From Chloracidobacterium sp. CP2_5A (GTDB lineage Bacteria > Acidobacteriota > Blastocatellia > Chloracidobacteriales > Chloracidobacteriaceae): a DNA stretch of 41,424 nucleotides. The position numbers and the translations under genes are program-made. A model generated the notes under the pieces. It searched no databases and had not been told where the DNA came from. It saw only the letters and a list, made by a program, of their open reading frames with translations. The stretch spans positions 1-41,424 of the forward strand of contig NKPT01000030.1 in the NCBI GenBank assembly GCA_002254845.1, in the 5' to 3' direction. This document shows, piece after piece, positions 26,709 through 37,797 of this stretch (position 1 is the first letter of the stretch; every line of letters starts with the position of its first letter).

Positions 26709-28118
26709 GTGACTTCTCCCAGCCATTCCTTTGATCTGGTGATTATTGGCGCCGGGCCAGGCGGCTATGTCGCCGCCATTCGGGCGGCCCAGCTTGGGTT
26801 AACCGTGGCTCTGGTCGAGAAAGACAGCCGCCTAGGCGGCACCTGTCTGCTGCGCGGCTGCATTCCCACCAAGGCCCTGCTCGAAAGCGCCGCCGTCTAC
26901 GAGCAAGCCAAGCACGCCGCCGATTACGGCGTCGTCGTCTCCGATGTGAAGCTCGATTACGAGGGGGTGCGAAAGTACAAGCACAAAATCGTGCTCAAGT
27001 CAGCCAAGGGTGTCGAATACCTGATGAACAAGAATAAAGTCAAAGTCTTCCACGGCTTCGGCTTGATTGAGGATCCCCATACGGTGAGCGTGGCGAGCGG
27101 CGACGCGAGGGAGCGCCTGCAGGCCAAGTTTATTTTGGTGGCGACGGGCTCTGCCCCGCGCGACATCCCGCTCTTTCCAACGGACGGCGTTCGCATTATC
27201 AACAGCGACCATGCGCTGGAGCTGACCGAGCTGCCGGCTTCGATCGTCATTCTTGGCGCGGGCGCGGTCGGCGTCGAGTTCGCTTCCGTCATGGCGCGAT
27301 TCGGCGTTGAAACGACGCTGGTGGAAATGCTGCCGCGCGCGCTGCCGATTGAGGACGCCGCCATCAGCGCCGAGCTTGAGCGCGCGCTGCGGGCGCAGAA
27401 AATCACGGTCAAGACCAACACGAAGTGCGAGAGCGCGACGGTCAACGAGCGGGGCGTTGAGGTGACGCTCGCGGACGGCAACGGCGACCGCTCGACGCTC
27501 CAGGCTGAGAAGCTGCTGGTCGCTGTCGGTCGCCGCCCCATGAGCGCCGGCATTGGTCTGGAAAACACCAAAGCCGTGACGGACAAGGGCGGCTATATCG
27601 AGGTCAATGGCTTTCTTCAAACGGCTGAGCCAAGCGTTTATGCCATTGGGGATGTCATCAACACGCCGTGGCTGGCGCATGTGGCCTCGGCCGAAGGCAT
27701 CCTCGCCGTCGAACACATGGCCGGGCAGGCGACCGAGCCCATCAACTACGATCGGGTGCCAAGTTGCACCTACTGCGAGCCGGAAGTCGCCAGCGTCGGG
27801 CTGACGGAAGCCAAGGCCCGCGAGCGCGGCTATGAAGTCAAGGTTGGCTCATTTCCTTTCGCCGCCAGCGGCAAAGCGCGCATTCTTGGTCAGACGGAAG
27901 GCATGGTGAAAATCGTCAGCGACGCCAAATATGACGAGCTGCTTGGCGTGCACATCATCGGACCGCGCGCGACGGAGCTGATCGCTGAAGCCTGCGTGGC
28001 GCTGCGCGGCGAGCTAACGACCGAAGAGCTGATGCGCACGATTCACGCGCACCCGACCCTTTCCGAATCCGTCATGGAAGCCGCCCACGGCGTTTTCGGC
28101 AGTCCGATTCACATCTGA
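26709..28118 (+). CDS. lpdA: Dihydrolipoyl dehydrogenase
   Basis: FAD-dependent E3 component of 2-oxoacid dehydrogenase or glycine cleavage complexes; it reoxidises dihydrolipoamide with NAD+. The protein (469 residues from the GTG start) has the FAD loop GAGPGG near residue 14, the redox pair Cys46/Cys51 in GGTCLLRGCIPTK, a second Rossmann loop GAGAVG and the C-terminal HAHPTLSE catalytic histidine segment. The GTG follows an AGGCG-like site; the frame extends 20 codons upstream but without family likeness. E1 and E2 genes are not nearby, so its complex is not identified. Confidence 0.94.
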   Translation: MTSPSHSFDLVIIGAGPGGYVAAIRAAQLGLTVALVEKDSRLGGTCLLRGCIPTKALLESAAVYEQAKHAADYGVVVSDVKLDYEGVRKYKHKIVLKSAKGVEYLMNKNKVKVFHGFGLIEDPHTVSVASGDARERLQAKFILVATGSAPRDIPLFPTDGVRIINSDHALELTELPASIVILGAGAVGVEFASVMARFGVETTLVEMLPRALPIEDAAISAELERALRAQKITVKTNTKCESATVNERGVEVTLADGNGDRSTLQAEKLLVAVGRRPMSAGIGLENTKAVTDKGGYIEVNGFLQTAEPSVYAIGDVINTPWLAHVASAEGILAVEHMAGQATEPINYDRVPSCTYCEPEVASVGLTEAKARERGYEVKVGSFPFAASGKARILGQTEGMVKIVSDAKYDELLGVHIIGPRATELIAEACVALRGELTTEELMRTIHAHPTLSESVMEAAHGVFGSPIHI

Positions 28119-28194
28119 GCCCCCTTGCCGGCGGCGCTCCGGCGGTTGCGAGCGCTTGGCGCGCGCCGCCGGTCAAGTCGCCTCGGGACTGCCC

Positions 28195-29799
<1,605 letters not shown>

Positions 29800-29807
29800 C
29801 GCTTCTC

Positions 29808-29835
29808 GTGACGCGCTCAAGGTGACGCGCTCAAG
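29808..29835. repeat. 14-bp tandem duplication, two perfect copies
   Basis: GTGACGCGCTCAAG is exactly doubled in the 40-base gap between the convergent GH57 and lepA genes. It belongs to the same class of short tandem duplications seen in other gaps of this window. Confidence 0.85.
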
Positions 29836-29839
29836 CTGA

Positions 29840-31645
29840 CTACTTCGCGTCGCCGACGCGCAGGACGGCCAAAAACGCTTCCTGGGGAATATCCACGCGC
29901 CCGACCTTCTTCATGCGCTTCTTGCCCTCTTTCTGCTTTTCAAGCAGCTTTTTCTTGCGCGTGATGTCGCCGCCGTAGCACTTGGCGAGAACGTTCTTTC
30001 CCAGGGCCTTGACGGTCTCGCGGGCGATGACGCGATTGCCGATCGCGGCCTGGATAGGCACCTCGAAAAGCTGGCGCGGGATTAGCTCCTTCATTTTCTC
30101 GACCAGCGCCCGCCCGCGCGCATAGGCGTTGTCGCGGTGAATGATGAGCGATAGCGCGTCCACCGGCTCGCCGGAAACGAGCACGTCGAGCTTGATCAAA
30201 TCCGCCGGCTCGTAGCCCTTGATGTGATAGTCGAGCGAGGCGTAGCCGCGGGAAACCGATTTCAGGCGGTCAAAGAAATCCAGCACGACTTCCAGGAGCG
30301 GCACATCGTAGGTCAGCATGACGCGCTTGTCGCCGATGTAGTCGAAGCCGCGCTGCACGCCGCGCTTCTCATTGAGCAGCGCAAGAATCGGGCCGAGATA
30401 GTCATCCTGCGTCATGATGGTGGCGCGAATGATAGGTTCCTCGATGCGCTCGACTTTGGCTGGATCGGGCAGCTTTGACGGGCTGTCAATCGTCACCCGT
30501 TCGCCGTTGGCGAGATAGACGTCAAAGCGCACGCTGGGGGCGGTGGTAATAAGGTCGAGCCCGAACTCGCGCTCCAGCCGCTCCTGGACGATCTCCATGT
30601 GGAGCAGCCCAAGGAAGCCGCAGCGAAAGCCGAAGCCTAGCGCCGCCGAGTGTTCCGGCTCGTAGAGGAACGACGAGTCGTTCAGGCGCAGCTTATCGAG
30701 CGCGTCGCGGAGCGCCTCGTACTGGTCGCTTTCAACCGGGTAAAGCCCGGCGAAAACCATGGGCTTGACTTCCTGGAAGCCGGGCAGCGGCTCGGCGGCG
30801 GGACGGGTGGCTTCCGTCACTGTATCGCCGATGCGTACGTCGGCGACGGTTTTGATGTTCGAGAAGAAGAAGCCGACTTCGCCCGCGCCGAGCTCGGCAA
30901 TCTCCCGCATTTTGGGGGTCATGACGCCGACGCCTTCGATTTCGTAGTCGCGCCCGGTCGCCATGAAGCGAATTTTCATGCCTGGACGCAAAACGCCATC
31001 CACCACGCGCGCCAGCACAATCACGCCCTTGTAGCTATCGAACCACGAATCAAAAATGAGCGCCTTGAGCGGCCGGCTGCGCTCGCCCTGGGGCGGCGGG
31101 ATGACCTCGACGATACGCTCCAATAGCTCGTCTGTGCCAATGCCGGTTTTGGCGCTGGCGAGCACGGCGCGGCTTGGATCAAGGCCGATGACTTGCTCGA
31201 TTTGGGACAGGACGCGCTCCGGCTCGGCCGATGGCAAGTCAATCTTGTTGATGACCGGGAACATTTCGAGGTTGTTTTCGAGCGCGAGGTAAGCGTTGGC
31301 AAGCGTCTGGGCTTCGACGCCCTGGGTGGCGTCCACGACGACCAGCGCGCCCTCGCAGGCGGCTAGCGAGCGCGAGACTTCATAGGAGAAGTCCACGTGT
31401 CCGGGCGTGTCAATCAAGTTGAGCACGTAGTCCTCGCCGTTTGGGGCGCGGTAGTTGAGGCGTACGGCGTGGGCTTTGATGGTGATGCCGCGCTCGCGCT
31501 CAAGGTCCATGGCGTCGAGCACCTGGTCGGCCATTTCGCGCTCGGTAAGCGCGCCGGTGCGCTCCAGCAAGCGGTCGGCCAGGGTGGATTTGCCGTGGTC
31601 AATATGGGCGATGATGGAAAAATTACGAATGTGCTGGGTATCCAT
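29840..31645 (-). CDS. lepA: Elongation factor 4 (LepA), translational GTPase
   Basis: Ribosome-associated GTPase thought to aid 30S assembly or back-translocation. The 601-residue protein opens [20 protein letters not shown] (G1 loop about 13-21), with DTPGHVDF (G3), NKIDLPSA (G4) and the LepA-specific C-terminal lysine-rich [19 protein letters not shown]. Length and domains are normal. A start 15 codons upstream is possible; neither has a strong ribosome site. It is transcribed away from ssrA. Confidence 0.96.
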   Translation of the reverse strand: MDTQHIRNFSIIAHIDHGKSTLADRLLERTGALTEREMADQVLDAMDLERERGITIKAHAVRLNYRAPNGEDYVLNLIDTPGHVDFSYEVSRSLAACEGALVVVDATQGVEAQTLANAYLALENNLEMFPVINKIDLPSAEPERVLSQIEQVIGLDPSRAVLASAKTGIGTDELLERIVEVIPPPQGERSRPLKALIFDSWFDSYKGVIVLARVVDGVLRPGMKIRFMATGRDYEIEGVGVMTPKMREIAELGAGEVGFFFSNIKTVADVRIGDTVTEATRPAAEPLPGFQEVKPMVFAGLYPVESDQYEALRDALDKLRLNDSSFLYEPEHSAALGFGFRCGFLGLLHMEIVQERLEREFGLDLITTAPSVRFDVYLANGERVTIDSPSKLPDPAKVERIEEPIIRATIMTQDDYLGPILALLNEKRGVQRGFDYIGDKRVMLTYDVPLLEVVLDFFDRLKSVSRGYASLDYHIKGYEPADLIKLDVLVSGEPVDALSLIIHRDNAYARGRALVEKMKELIPRQLFEVPIQAAIGNRVIARETVKALGKNVLAKCYGGDITRKKKLLEKQKEGKKRMKKVGRVDIPQEAFLAVLRVGDAK

Positions 31646-31853
31646 GAAGCGCGGGCCGATAACACAGGATCGGGAGCTGTTTTCAACCATAGCACGCTCG
31701 CGCGCCGCCTTTCATGGGTTCGCGCCAGCCCAAGCGCCCTAGCCCGCGCGCGTCTTGCGCTGATGGCGCCAGTTTGCCAGCGCGAAGCTTGAATGCTGTG
31801 GTAAGCTGCCTTGCCGCCGTCGCTCTTTGATCGGCGCGGCTCTTTGACAATGT

Positions 31854-32220
31854 GGGGATGTCACGGTTTCGACGTGGACATTGTGAGGCGCGCGCGAGGC
31901 GCGCCGGGCGCCCATGCCGCTCGTTAGAAAGCGTGGAAACAATCACCTGCCGAAACGCAGGAACTCGCTCTCGCAGCCTAATAACTGCTGAGCCGTCCGC
32001 TCATTCGGTCGCCTGTGCCGGAGAAGCGGGCGTGACGTTCACAGGCTGGCGGCCACGCTGCGCCTAGGGCGCGGCCGCGAGACCTTGCTGGGCTGGCGCT
32101 TGCGCCGCTCAAGGTCGCTGCTCCGGCAGCGCAAGCGCGAGAACAAGGGAAGCGACTACGCGCGTAGTCTCCGGCGCCAAAGGTCTGCGGACGAGGGTTC
32201 GACTCCCTCCATCTCCACCA
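31854..32220 (+). ncRNA. ssrA: Transfer-messenger RNA (tmRNA), one-piece
   Basis: Rescues stalled ribosomes by acting as tRNA-Ala and then as a short mRNA. The 5' end GGGGATG pairs with CATCTCC before ACCA at the 3' end, with one G-U pair, making the alanyl acceptor stem. The T arm is GGGTTCGACTCCC. The tag frame starts at GCG (31931) and reads AWKQSPAETQELALAA followed by two TAA codons (31979-31984), ending with the protease-recognised ALAA. At 16 residues the tag is longer than the common ten. CCA is encoded. Upstream TTAGAAA fits the resume-codon context. A terminator follows at once. Confidence 0.96.
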
Positions 32221-32225
32221 ATACC

Positions 32226-32257
32226 AAAAACCCAACCGCTCTCGGTTGGGTTTTTTT
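32226..32257. terminator. Intrinsic terminator of ssrA, likely bidirectional
   Basis: An 8-bp stem CCCAACCG/CGGTTGGG with a CTCT loop is flanked by five A on the left and seven T on the right. It terminates ssrA on the plus strand. On the minus strand the same hairpin ends in five T, so it can also stop transcription arriving from the defence operon. Confidence 0.92.
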
Positions 32258-32323
32258 CTGGCTGGAACGCCAGTTTTGGCGCGGTGTCGGGCCTTGCTGC
32301 AACGGACGCCACCGCCCCGGACA

Positions 32324-32344
32324 GCCCGGTTGCGGGCGTTTTTT
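32324..32344 (+). terminator. Second weaker plus-strand terminator
   Basis: GCCCG-GTTG-CGGGC forms a 5-bp stem followed by G and six T. It lies about 75 bases behind the ssrA terminator and may back it up. The gap to the next gene (32258-32477) is otherwise empty. Confidence 0.6.
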
Positions 32345-32477
32345 CTCTCTCTGCTCCCGCCCATTCTCTGTTTCTGCGAAGGTGGACTTCGCGCCTGACC
32401 CTGTAACTGCGCGGGTTTCCGGCTGCTTGTTCGTCGCGGAAGCCGCCTTCACGCAGGCGACCCGGCACTGAAATGAG

Positions 32478-33737
32478 CTACTTCACCTCGGCGTATTTGG
32501 CGAGGAATTGCCCCACGTTCTCCAGCGAGATCACTTGGTTGGCCCGCTCCAAGTAGGATGCGGACATGATGTTGTCGTCGTCCTTGTTCCGGCTCTGGGT
32601 GAACACGTCCGTCTTGTAATGCTCAATCGGATCGTACTGGTCGGCCTTGGCCGCGATGAGCGCAAAACGCCGGTCGATGCATTGCGAGCATAGGCCGCAG
32701 TGGGTGTGCTGATTCGTCATCTCCCACGTGTGGGTGCAGGTCATCGAGTGCTTGATGAGGTCGGCGCAGCCCAGCTTGACGATCTGCTCGACGACTTCGG
32801 CCTTGGTCTTCCAGATATACGGGTTCTCGACCGTGAATGGCGCTTCAGCCACCAGTGTGATGATGTCCTGGAAACCCTTCATCACCTTGGGGTGTGTCGT
32901 CCGGGCGGCGCGGCCGCCGACCACTTGAGCGCACACCGGCAGATTCAGGCTGATCACGCCGTTTTCGTAGAAGCGCACGCTGCTCAGGCCGAGCAGCTTG
33001 GCGATGGTCGCGCCAATCGAGACGAACAGGAACGAGCGGCTGCGCTGCGTGTATTCCCGGTTCAGCGGCTTCTTCTTGTGAACGCGCGCGCTGATCTGAT
33101 GCGGCGCGTTGTCTCCCGCTTTCTGCGCCAGCAGATCTTGGAGCGTCTTGTGCCGGGTGTTGAGCTTGGGCGTGGCCTTGTGCGTGACCAGCGCCACACG
33201 CCGCCTCTGGCCCAACGCTTCGTCCAGCGCGCCGGCCAGTGAGTCCAAACCACCGGAAAACATCGCCACCCGCTCCGGTTTGCCATCCATGGTCTGTGCG
33301 TCGTTGAACTCCAGGTAGTCCTGGAACGAATGATCCTGTTCCAGCTTGACGAAGCTGAACGCGTAGTTGTCGTCCGAGAGGAAGCCCAGCGTCGAGGTGA
33401 GCGCGTTCTTCACCTCCTCGCCGTTCCAGAAATCCGGGTTGCGCACCGGCACGACGAAATGCAGATCGCGCCGCCATCCATCGCCGAAGCTATCGACATC
33501 GTCCGCACCGCGCAGAATCACCTGATCGGCGCTGTAGACGTAGGTGGCGATTTCTAGCAGGTCATGGAACTTGGTCGGCACCGTGCCGAACATCTTGCTG
33601 TGGATGTCCTCGATACGCAGCGTGACGTTGCCTTCTCCGTTCACGCCAGAGAGCCGAAGACGAATATCGTTTTTCGGATCGTCGCTGATCCCCTTGGCCG
33701 AGGCGTTTCCGCAAATGACGAATTTCTTAGTTTGCAC
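32478..33737 (-). CDS. QueC-like PP-loop ATPase (QatC-type), last gene of the defence operon
   Basis: A 419-residue enzyme related to QueC, the ATP-dependent enzyme that turns 7-carboxy-7-deazaguanine into a nitrile. The PP-loop is SGGLDS at 161-166. Zinc ligands are Cys334, Cys347, Cys350 and Cys353 (HCGLCSQC), the QueC arrangement. About 155 residues precede the QueC core, unlike the 230-residue housekeeping enzyme; this resembles defence-associated QueC homologues such as QatC of the Qat system. No queD, queE or folE is present here. The GTG start has GGGAG upstream and overlaps the small gene before it by 11 bases. Function in this operon is inferred: nucleobase or protein modification. 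Confidence 0.82.
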   Translation of the reverse strand: MQTKKFVICGNASAKGISDDPKNDIRLRLSGVNGEGNVTLRIEDIHSKMFGTVPTKFHDLLEIATYVYSADQVILRGADDVDSFGDGWRRDLHFVVPVRNPDFWNGEEVKNALTSTLGFLSDDNYAFSFVKLEQDHSFQDYLEFNDAQTMDGKPERVAMFSGGLDSLAGALDEALGQRRRVALVTHKATPKLNTRHKTLQDLLAQKAGDNAPHQISARVHKKKPLNREYTQRSRSFLFVSIGATIAKLLGLSSVRFYENGVISLNLPVCAQVVGGRAARTTHPKVMKGFQDIITLVAEAPFTVENPYIWKTKAEVVEQIVKLGCADLIKHSMTCTHTWEMTNQHTHCGLCSQCIDRRFALIAAKADQYDPIEHYKTDVFTQSRNKDDDNIMSASYLERANQVISLENVGQFLAKYAEVK

Positions 33738-34224
33738 TGGTGCGCGCTCCCAACTTCAATTCATCCTTCATCTTCTTCAGCGCGAAACCAGCAAAGCCAT
33801 CGGACGACTTTCTTGAAATGTCTCCGCCTTCCTCGTAGCGGTGTTTGGAAAACCATTCAGACGAGAAGTCTCGAACGATCACCGATGCTTCCCACGTATG
33901 CGTGCTCAGCGCGTGATCGAAAATCGCTTTCTGATTCATCGTCGCAAAGCGCATTCCTGCACCCACATGGGTCGCCAGCGTCTTGGACAGGAAATATTGG
34001 AGGCTCTGGTTGGCCAGCCGGTCGAAGAACGAACGCGACAGATCGCCGAATTCCTTTTGCGTTCCGAGTTTGGAAAGCGCCGCGCGCGAGCTGCGGCGGT
34101 GGGTGTACGGTGGCGGGAGGGTGCTGCCGGGGTTGGTGGCCCGGCGTGCTGCTGAGGCAGTGATGCTCGTTTCGTGAGGTCGCGTTTCGCGCCAATCTGA
34201 GCCATCGCAAGTCTTCCAATGCAC
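33727..34224 (-). CDS. Small protein of unknown function between SIR2 and QueC-like genes
   Basis: No family is recognised. From the GTG start the product is 165 residues. The first 45 are Thr/Pro/Arg/Ala-rich and look disordered. From about residue 46 on it is a compact helical domain with segments DLSRSFFDRLANQSLQYFLS, HVGAGMRF and WEASVIVRDFSSEWFS. AAGGTG lies eight bases before the GTG. An alternative ATG in another frame at 34205, with GGAAGA eight bases upstream, reads MAQIGAKRDLTKRASL; the domain could belong to that frame if there is a frameshift near 34090. Its end overlaps the QueC-like start, so the two proteins probably work together. Confidence 0.65.
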   Translation of the reverse strand: MHWKTCDGSDWRETRPHETSITASAARRATNPGSTLPPPYTHRRSSRAALSKLGTQKEFGDLSRSFFDRLANQSLQYFLSKTLATHVGAGMRFATMNQKAIFDHALSTHTWEASVIVRDFSSEWFSKHRYEEGGDISRKSSDGFAGFALKKMKDELKLGARTSAN

Positions 34225-34241
34225 GAAGCGATCACCTTGCT

Positions 34242-37200
34242 CTAGCCCAGGCGCGCCAGCGCTTCATCAAGGTTGCGCCGCAGGGCGGGCGCAAGCGCTG
34301 GAAGACGTGCGGCCACCGTTCTCAAGTCAGCAGCGTGGTAGCCGACGACGCAGTTGCAGAGGTAGATGAGCAGCTCAGCCGTTTCAGCGGGATAGCGAGT
34401 GACCAAGTCGCTGTCCCGCAGCTCGATCAGCAGATGGCTGTGCTCGATCTGGATCGTCGGAGCGCGGGCAGCTAACGAGGAGGCTACTGGGAATGCCTCG
34501 CCTAGATGCGGCAGCCACTCCAGCATCTTCCGGATCTCCGCCTCATCGAGAGCGGCGAGCGCACCTTGCAGTCGGCCCAGCCAATACCGATGCAGCCAGG
34601 TGTCCCACATCTGCTTCTTGGTAGCCGGCTGCATCTGGCGCAGGAAGTATCCAAGGTGAGAAGCGAAGCCGATCCGGTCCTCCATTGACCCGTGTTGAAA
34701 GAGTGCCGGCAGCAACTGTTGCGTCGGGTCGGCAACATGGAACACCGCAAGCGCGGTGAAAAACTCGATGAAACGCCGCCGACGGTCGGGCAGGTTCGCG
34801 CTGAGCCGCTGTAGCGCCCCAAGAAAGGCGGGCATCAATGCTTCAACCAGTGTTGGGTAGAGCCGCCCCCGCACCAGGAATCCGTCCCACGCCTGAGCGA
34901 ACTTGGGCCGATCCGCCTCACTGAACAACGGAATGAGATGCTGCCGCGTCCAAGGCTCGTCGAGGCCAAACAGGAACGCCGTCTGACTGGCTAGCAGGCT
35001 GCGACCGAGCCCGCCCTTCGACGTCGCATCTCGCACCACCATCGTGAACCACTGCCGGTAGTTGTCAGGCAGAGCGCGCTCCGCGCCTTTCTTGCCGCGC
35101 ATGAGCAACGACAGTCCGTTGACCCAGAACTCGACGATCACGCCCGCCGGTCGGTTGATGGCCCGCGACAGCCAGTCGTCAATGTCGTCATCCTGCAGAT
35201 TGGGTTGCAAGGCGTGCCACAGAGGCAACGCAATGGCGTTGGCCTGTTCCAGGAGTTCGAGGGCGAAAGGTTTTCCGCCATCTCTGACGAGTGCGTAAAG
35301 CAGGTTCGCAACATCGTGCGCGTGGGCGGCTAGTAGCTCGGTCTTCGCACTGATGGCTAGCAAGGCACGCCAGCCATCCAGCGGCAGTTCAGCTTCCTGC
35401 AATCCTCGAAATGCAGCGGGCCATAGATCAGACGTCCACAGCGACCTTTCGGCCAAAACCTCTGCCAGGTCAAATGCCCACGGTGTTTGCTGCTTGCACG
35501 CTTCTCTGATGGTTGCGATCAGGCCGTCCCGGTCTGGGCCGTTGAATCGCTTGCCTTGGAAGTTCAGCAAGTCGTCGAGTTGCTCCCGCGGTGTGCGAGT
35601 CAGAAGTTGTTCGATAGACCAGGGGCTTTGAGACCCAACCCAATCCGCTGAACCAAACCAATGAGTGAGGTCTGGATGCTCGGAAAGCCGCCAATCAGGA
35701 TAGGTAGCCCTGATCGGCGCCAGTGCAGCCTCGGCGGCAGCACAGTCGGGCTTCGCGCGAAGTAGCCATGACAACCAGTCGAAATGCGAGCGGGCAGTTC
35801 GCTGCTCGGCCGTCCAGTCGTCGCTCGCCGGTAGTTCGTGCGCGAGGACCGCATCTACCACAGCCTGGCGCGCCGCGTCACCTGCAACCGCATAGCTGAG
35901 TGCCACCGCGCGATGAACTTCGTGATGTTCCGAGAGATCGTGCAGGCCAACGCGAGCCAGCAACCAGTTCAAGCGATCGTCCGCAGATTTACCCGGGTGC
36001 ACAGTGAGCGCATGGATGGCAAGCCGCCGTAACAACGGTACATCCGATGTGGCGAGCCTCTCCACCCAGGCATCGAGTAACACAGGTGCATTGGTCGCGA
36101 GCCACTCCAGCGCGTCACGCGCCGCATCAATCAGAACATCCACCGCCTCGGGATATCGGTCTTGCTCGCGCGGTTCAATGGCCGAGCGACCGTAACTGAC
36201 CGGGTCCCACTCCCGCGACGCCTTTTCCCACGCCGCGAGTTCGCCGTGAATGTCTTCCAGCCGGCGCGTGATACCGGACAGCAGCGGCTGAGCGACTAAC
36301 GCCAAATGCGGCTTAATGTGCTTGGTCCAGACGTCATTTAACGACCAATGATCAGCACGTAGCGGGCAGTCGGCATCCAGGCGTCGGCCGCGCGCGTGAC
36401 CTTCCTCGTCGTGCCACCTGAATCCAGGCTTGATGCTGAGGCGGTGTTCGCTCATGGTGAGGAACACTTTCAGTGTAAGCGGCACAGCATTGTGGCTGGC
36501 GCAGCGCTCAGCCAACCACATCAGCACATGATGGTCAGCTTGGTCCGGCGCGCTGGCCAACAGAATCGTGACCCAGCGTTTGAGGGCAGGTTCCTCCAGC
36601 GGCTTGTCCTTATTGACCCCCAGTTCGCGGCCGATCGCCCCCCAGAACAGCGGATTCAGCCGCAGCCCATGAGAAGCGATCAACTCGAATACGGTGTCTG
36701 CATGCGTGATGGCGAAGTGTTCTGCCAGCCACCAAGCCAGCAGCTTGTCCCGCTCGCTGAGGTCGGCGGTGCCAAAGAGCGCATCGAGGTGCTTGCGCGC
36801 ATTCAGCCATCTGGGCCACTCGGCATCCCGCGCAACATTGGTTAGAAACCGCGTCGTGTGCACTTCGCGAAGCGCCTGCTCGACTTCGCTGATGGCCTCT
36901 TCGTCCGCTGGGGGAAGGCGCGCGCCGATCTCCGCCATTCGGTTCTGCCAGTCCAATGCACCGCGCGTGGCCCGTTCGGCGAGCCGTTGCACGCCGTCAT
37001 AAAGTTCGTGGTAGGCGTTGGCACCAGTTCCCTTGTTAAAGCGGATAGGTTTGATGCCGAGCAGGTCCCAGTTCCCGTCTTCCTCCGTTAGTGCAAAGCG
37101 CCCGGCAACGCCATCGGCCGGAAGTGCGCGCGCCAGGTAATTCATGACCACGTCGTTATGGCTGTAACCGACGAATAGCACGGTGAATTGACGGAAAACG

Positions 37201-37745
37201 TCCACTAAGAATCGCCGCGCCCAACCTTCCGTCAGGTACGCGCGCCCGAAATCCGCATCCGTGAGCACCAGATCCCGTGCGCGGGGAAGCGCTCCATGAA
37301 CGTGCACGATGCCGGTGAAGTCGTAGCCCAGCGGCAGGGCCGGAGCTCGGTAGACCTCGGGTGTTGAACCGAACAGCATGCTTGCGGCCGTCTCAAAGTG
37401 CAGGTCGAAGTTGGTGGTCACCAGCCTTACGCGCTCCGCAGTGCGGAATATCCGCAGCAGGTCATTATGGAGAGTGTTCGGTGCGCTGCCTGCGGGTGAC
37501 AGGAGCTGGGCAGCACGTTCGTGGACCGCGACCTTGCGATGATGCAGTTGACCCAGAAAACGATCCAGCGGCTCCGTGGGTTCAAGCCCCGTGCCTTGAG
37601 CGATATCGCTGGTCAGCTTCCAGAAACTGGCGAGATTCGACGGCGGTCCCATCGAAACGCCAGCGCCGGCGAAGACCACCAGCTTGTCGTCGCGCAGAGC
37701 GTCGAGAATGCGGTCGTCGAACTCGATTGCACCGAGCTTGGTCAT
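34242..37745 (-). CDS. SIR2-domain protein with long helical C-terminal region (defence NADase candidate)
   Basis: An 1167-residue protein. The N-terminal ~280 residues are a SIR2 fold: the NAD loop VVFAGAGVSMG (GAG at 27-29), TTNFD (Asn112, Asp114), the catalytic His150 in HVHG, and FVGYSHND (191-198). Bacterial immune SIR2 proteins hydrolyse NAD+ on phage infection. The remaining ~880 residues are alpha-helical and Leu/Trp-rich, in the style of DUF4020-type regions and HEAT-like scaffolds. They have no recognised motif and may sense the trigger. It follows the DUF499 gene by 52 bases and precedes the small gene by 17. NADase activity is inferred from the retained residues. Confidence 0.85.
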   Translation of the reverse strand: MTKLGAIEFDDRILDALRDDKLVVFAGAGVSMGPPSNLASFWKLTSDIAQGTGLEPTEPLDRFLGQLHHRKVAVHERAAQLLSPAGSAPNTLHNDLLRIFRTAERVRLVTTNFDLHFETAASMLFGSTPEVYRAPALPLGYDFTGIVHVHGALPRARDLVLTDADFGRAYLTEGWARRFLVDVFRQFTVLFVGYSHNDVVMNYLARALPADGVAGRFALTEEDGNWDLLGIKPIRFNKGTGANAYHELYDGVQRLAERATRGALDWQNRMAEIGARLPPADEEAISEVEQALREVHTTRFLTNVARDAEWPRWLNARKHLDALFGTADLSERDKLLAWWLAEHFAITHADTVFELIASHGLRLNPLFWGAIGRELGVNKDKPLEEPALKRWVTILLASAPDQADHHVLMWLAERCASHNAVPLTLKVFLTMSEHRLSIKPGFRWHDEEGHARGRRLDADCPLRADHWSLNDVWTKHIKPHLALVAQPLLSGITRRLEDIHGELAAWEKASREWDPVSYGRSAIEPREQDRYPEAVDVLIDAARDALEWLATNAPVLLDAWVERLATSDVPLLRRLAIHALTVHPGKSADDRLNWLLARVGLHDLSEHHEVHRAVALSYAVAGDAARQAVVDAVLAHELPASDDWTAEQRTARSHFDWLSWLLRAKPDCAAAEAALAPIRATYPDWRLSEHPDLTHWFGSADWVGSQSPWSIEQLLTRTPREQLDDLLNFQGKRFNGPDRDGLIATIREACKQQTPWAFDLAEVLAERSLWTSDLWPAAFRGLQEAELPLDGWRALLAISAKTELLAAHAHDVANLLYALVRDGGKPFALELLEQANAIALPLWHALQPNLQDDDIDDWLSRAINRPAGVIVEFWVNGLSLLMRGKKGAERALPDNYRQWFTMVVRDATSKGGLGRSLLASQTAFLFGLDEPWTRQHLIPLFSEADRPKFAQAWDGFLVRGRLYPTLVEALMPAFLGALQRLSANLPDRRRRFIEFFTALAVFHVADPTQQLLPALFQHGSMEDRIGFASHLGYFLRQMQPATKKQMWDTWLHRYWLGRLQGALAALDEAEIRKMLEWLPHLGEAFPVASSLAARAPTIQIEHSHLLIELRDSDLVTRYPAETAELLIYLCNCVVGYHAADLRTVAARLPALAPALRRNLDEALARLG

Positions 37746-37797
37746 GAGCGCGGCTTACCCATCGCAGTAATGCGAATGACGAAGACCTTTGGGGCAC

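Noticed and set aside
31978-32468. Minus-strand open frames across the tmRNA with the motifs WRESNPRP and GGSRTLVRRP
   Set aside because: These peptides are the well-known false translations of the antisense of tRNA-like 3' ends. The region is fully explained by ssrA and its terminator.
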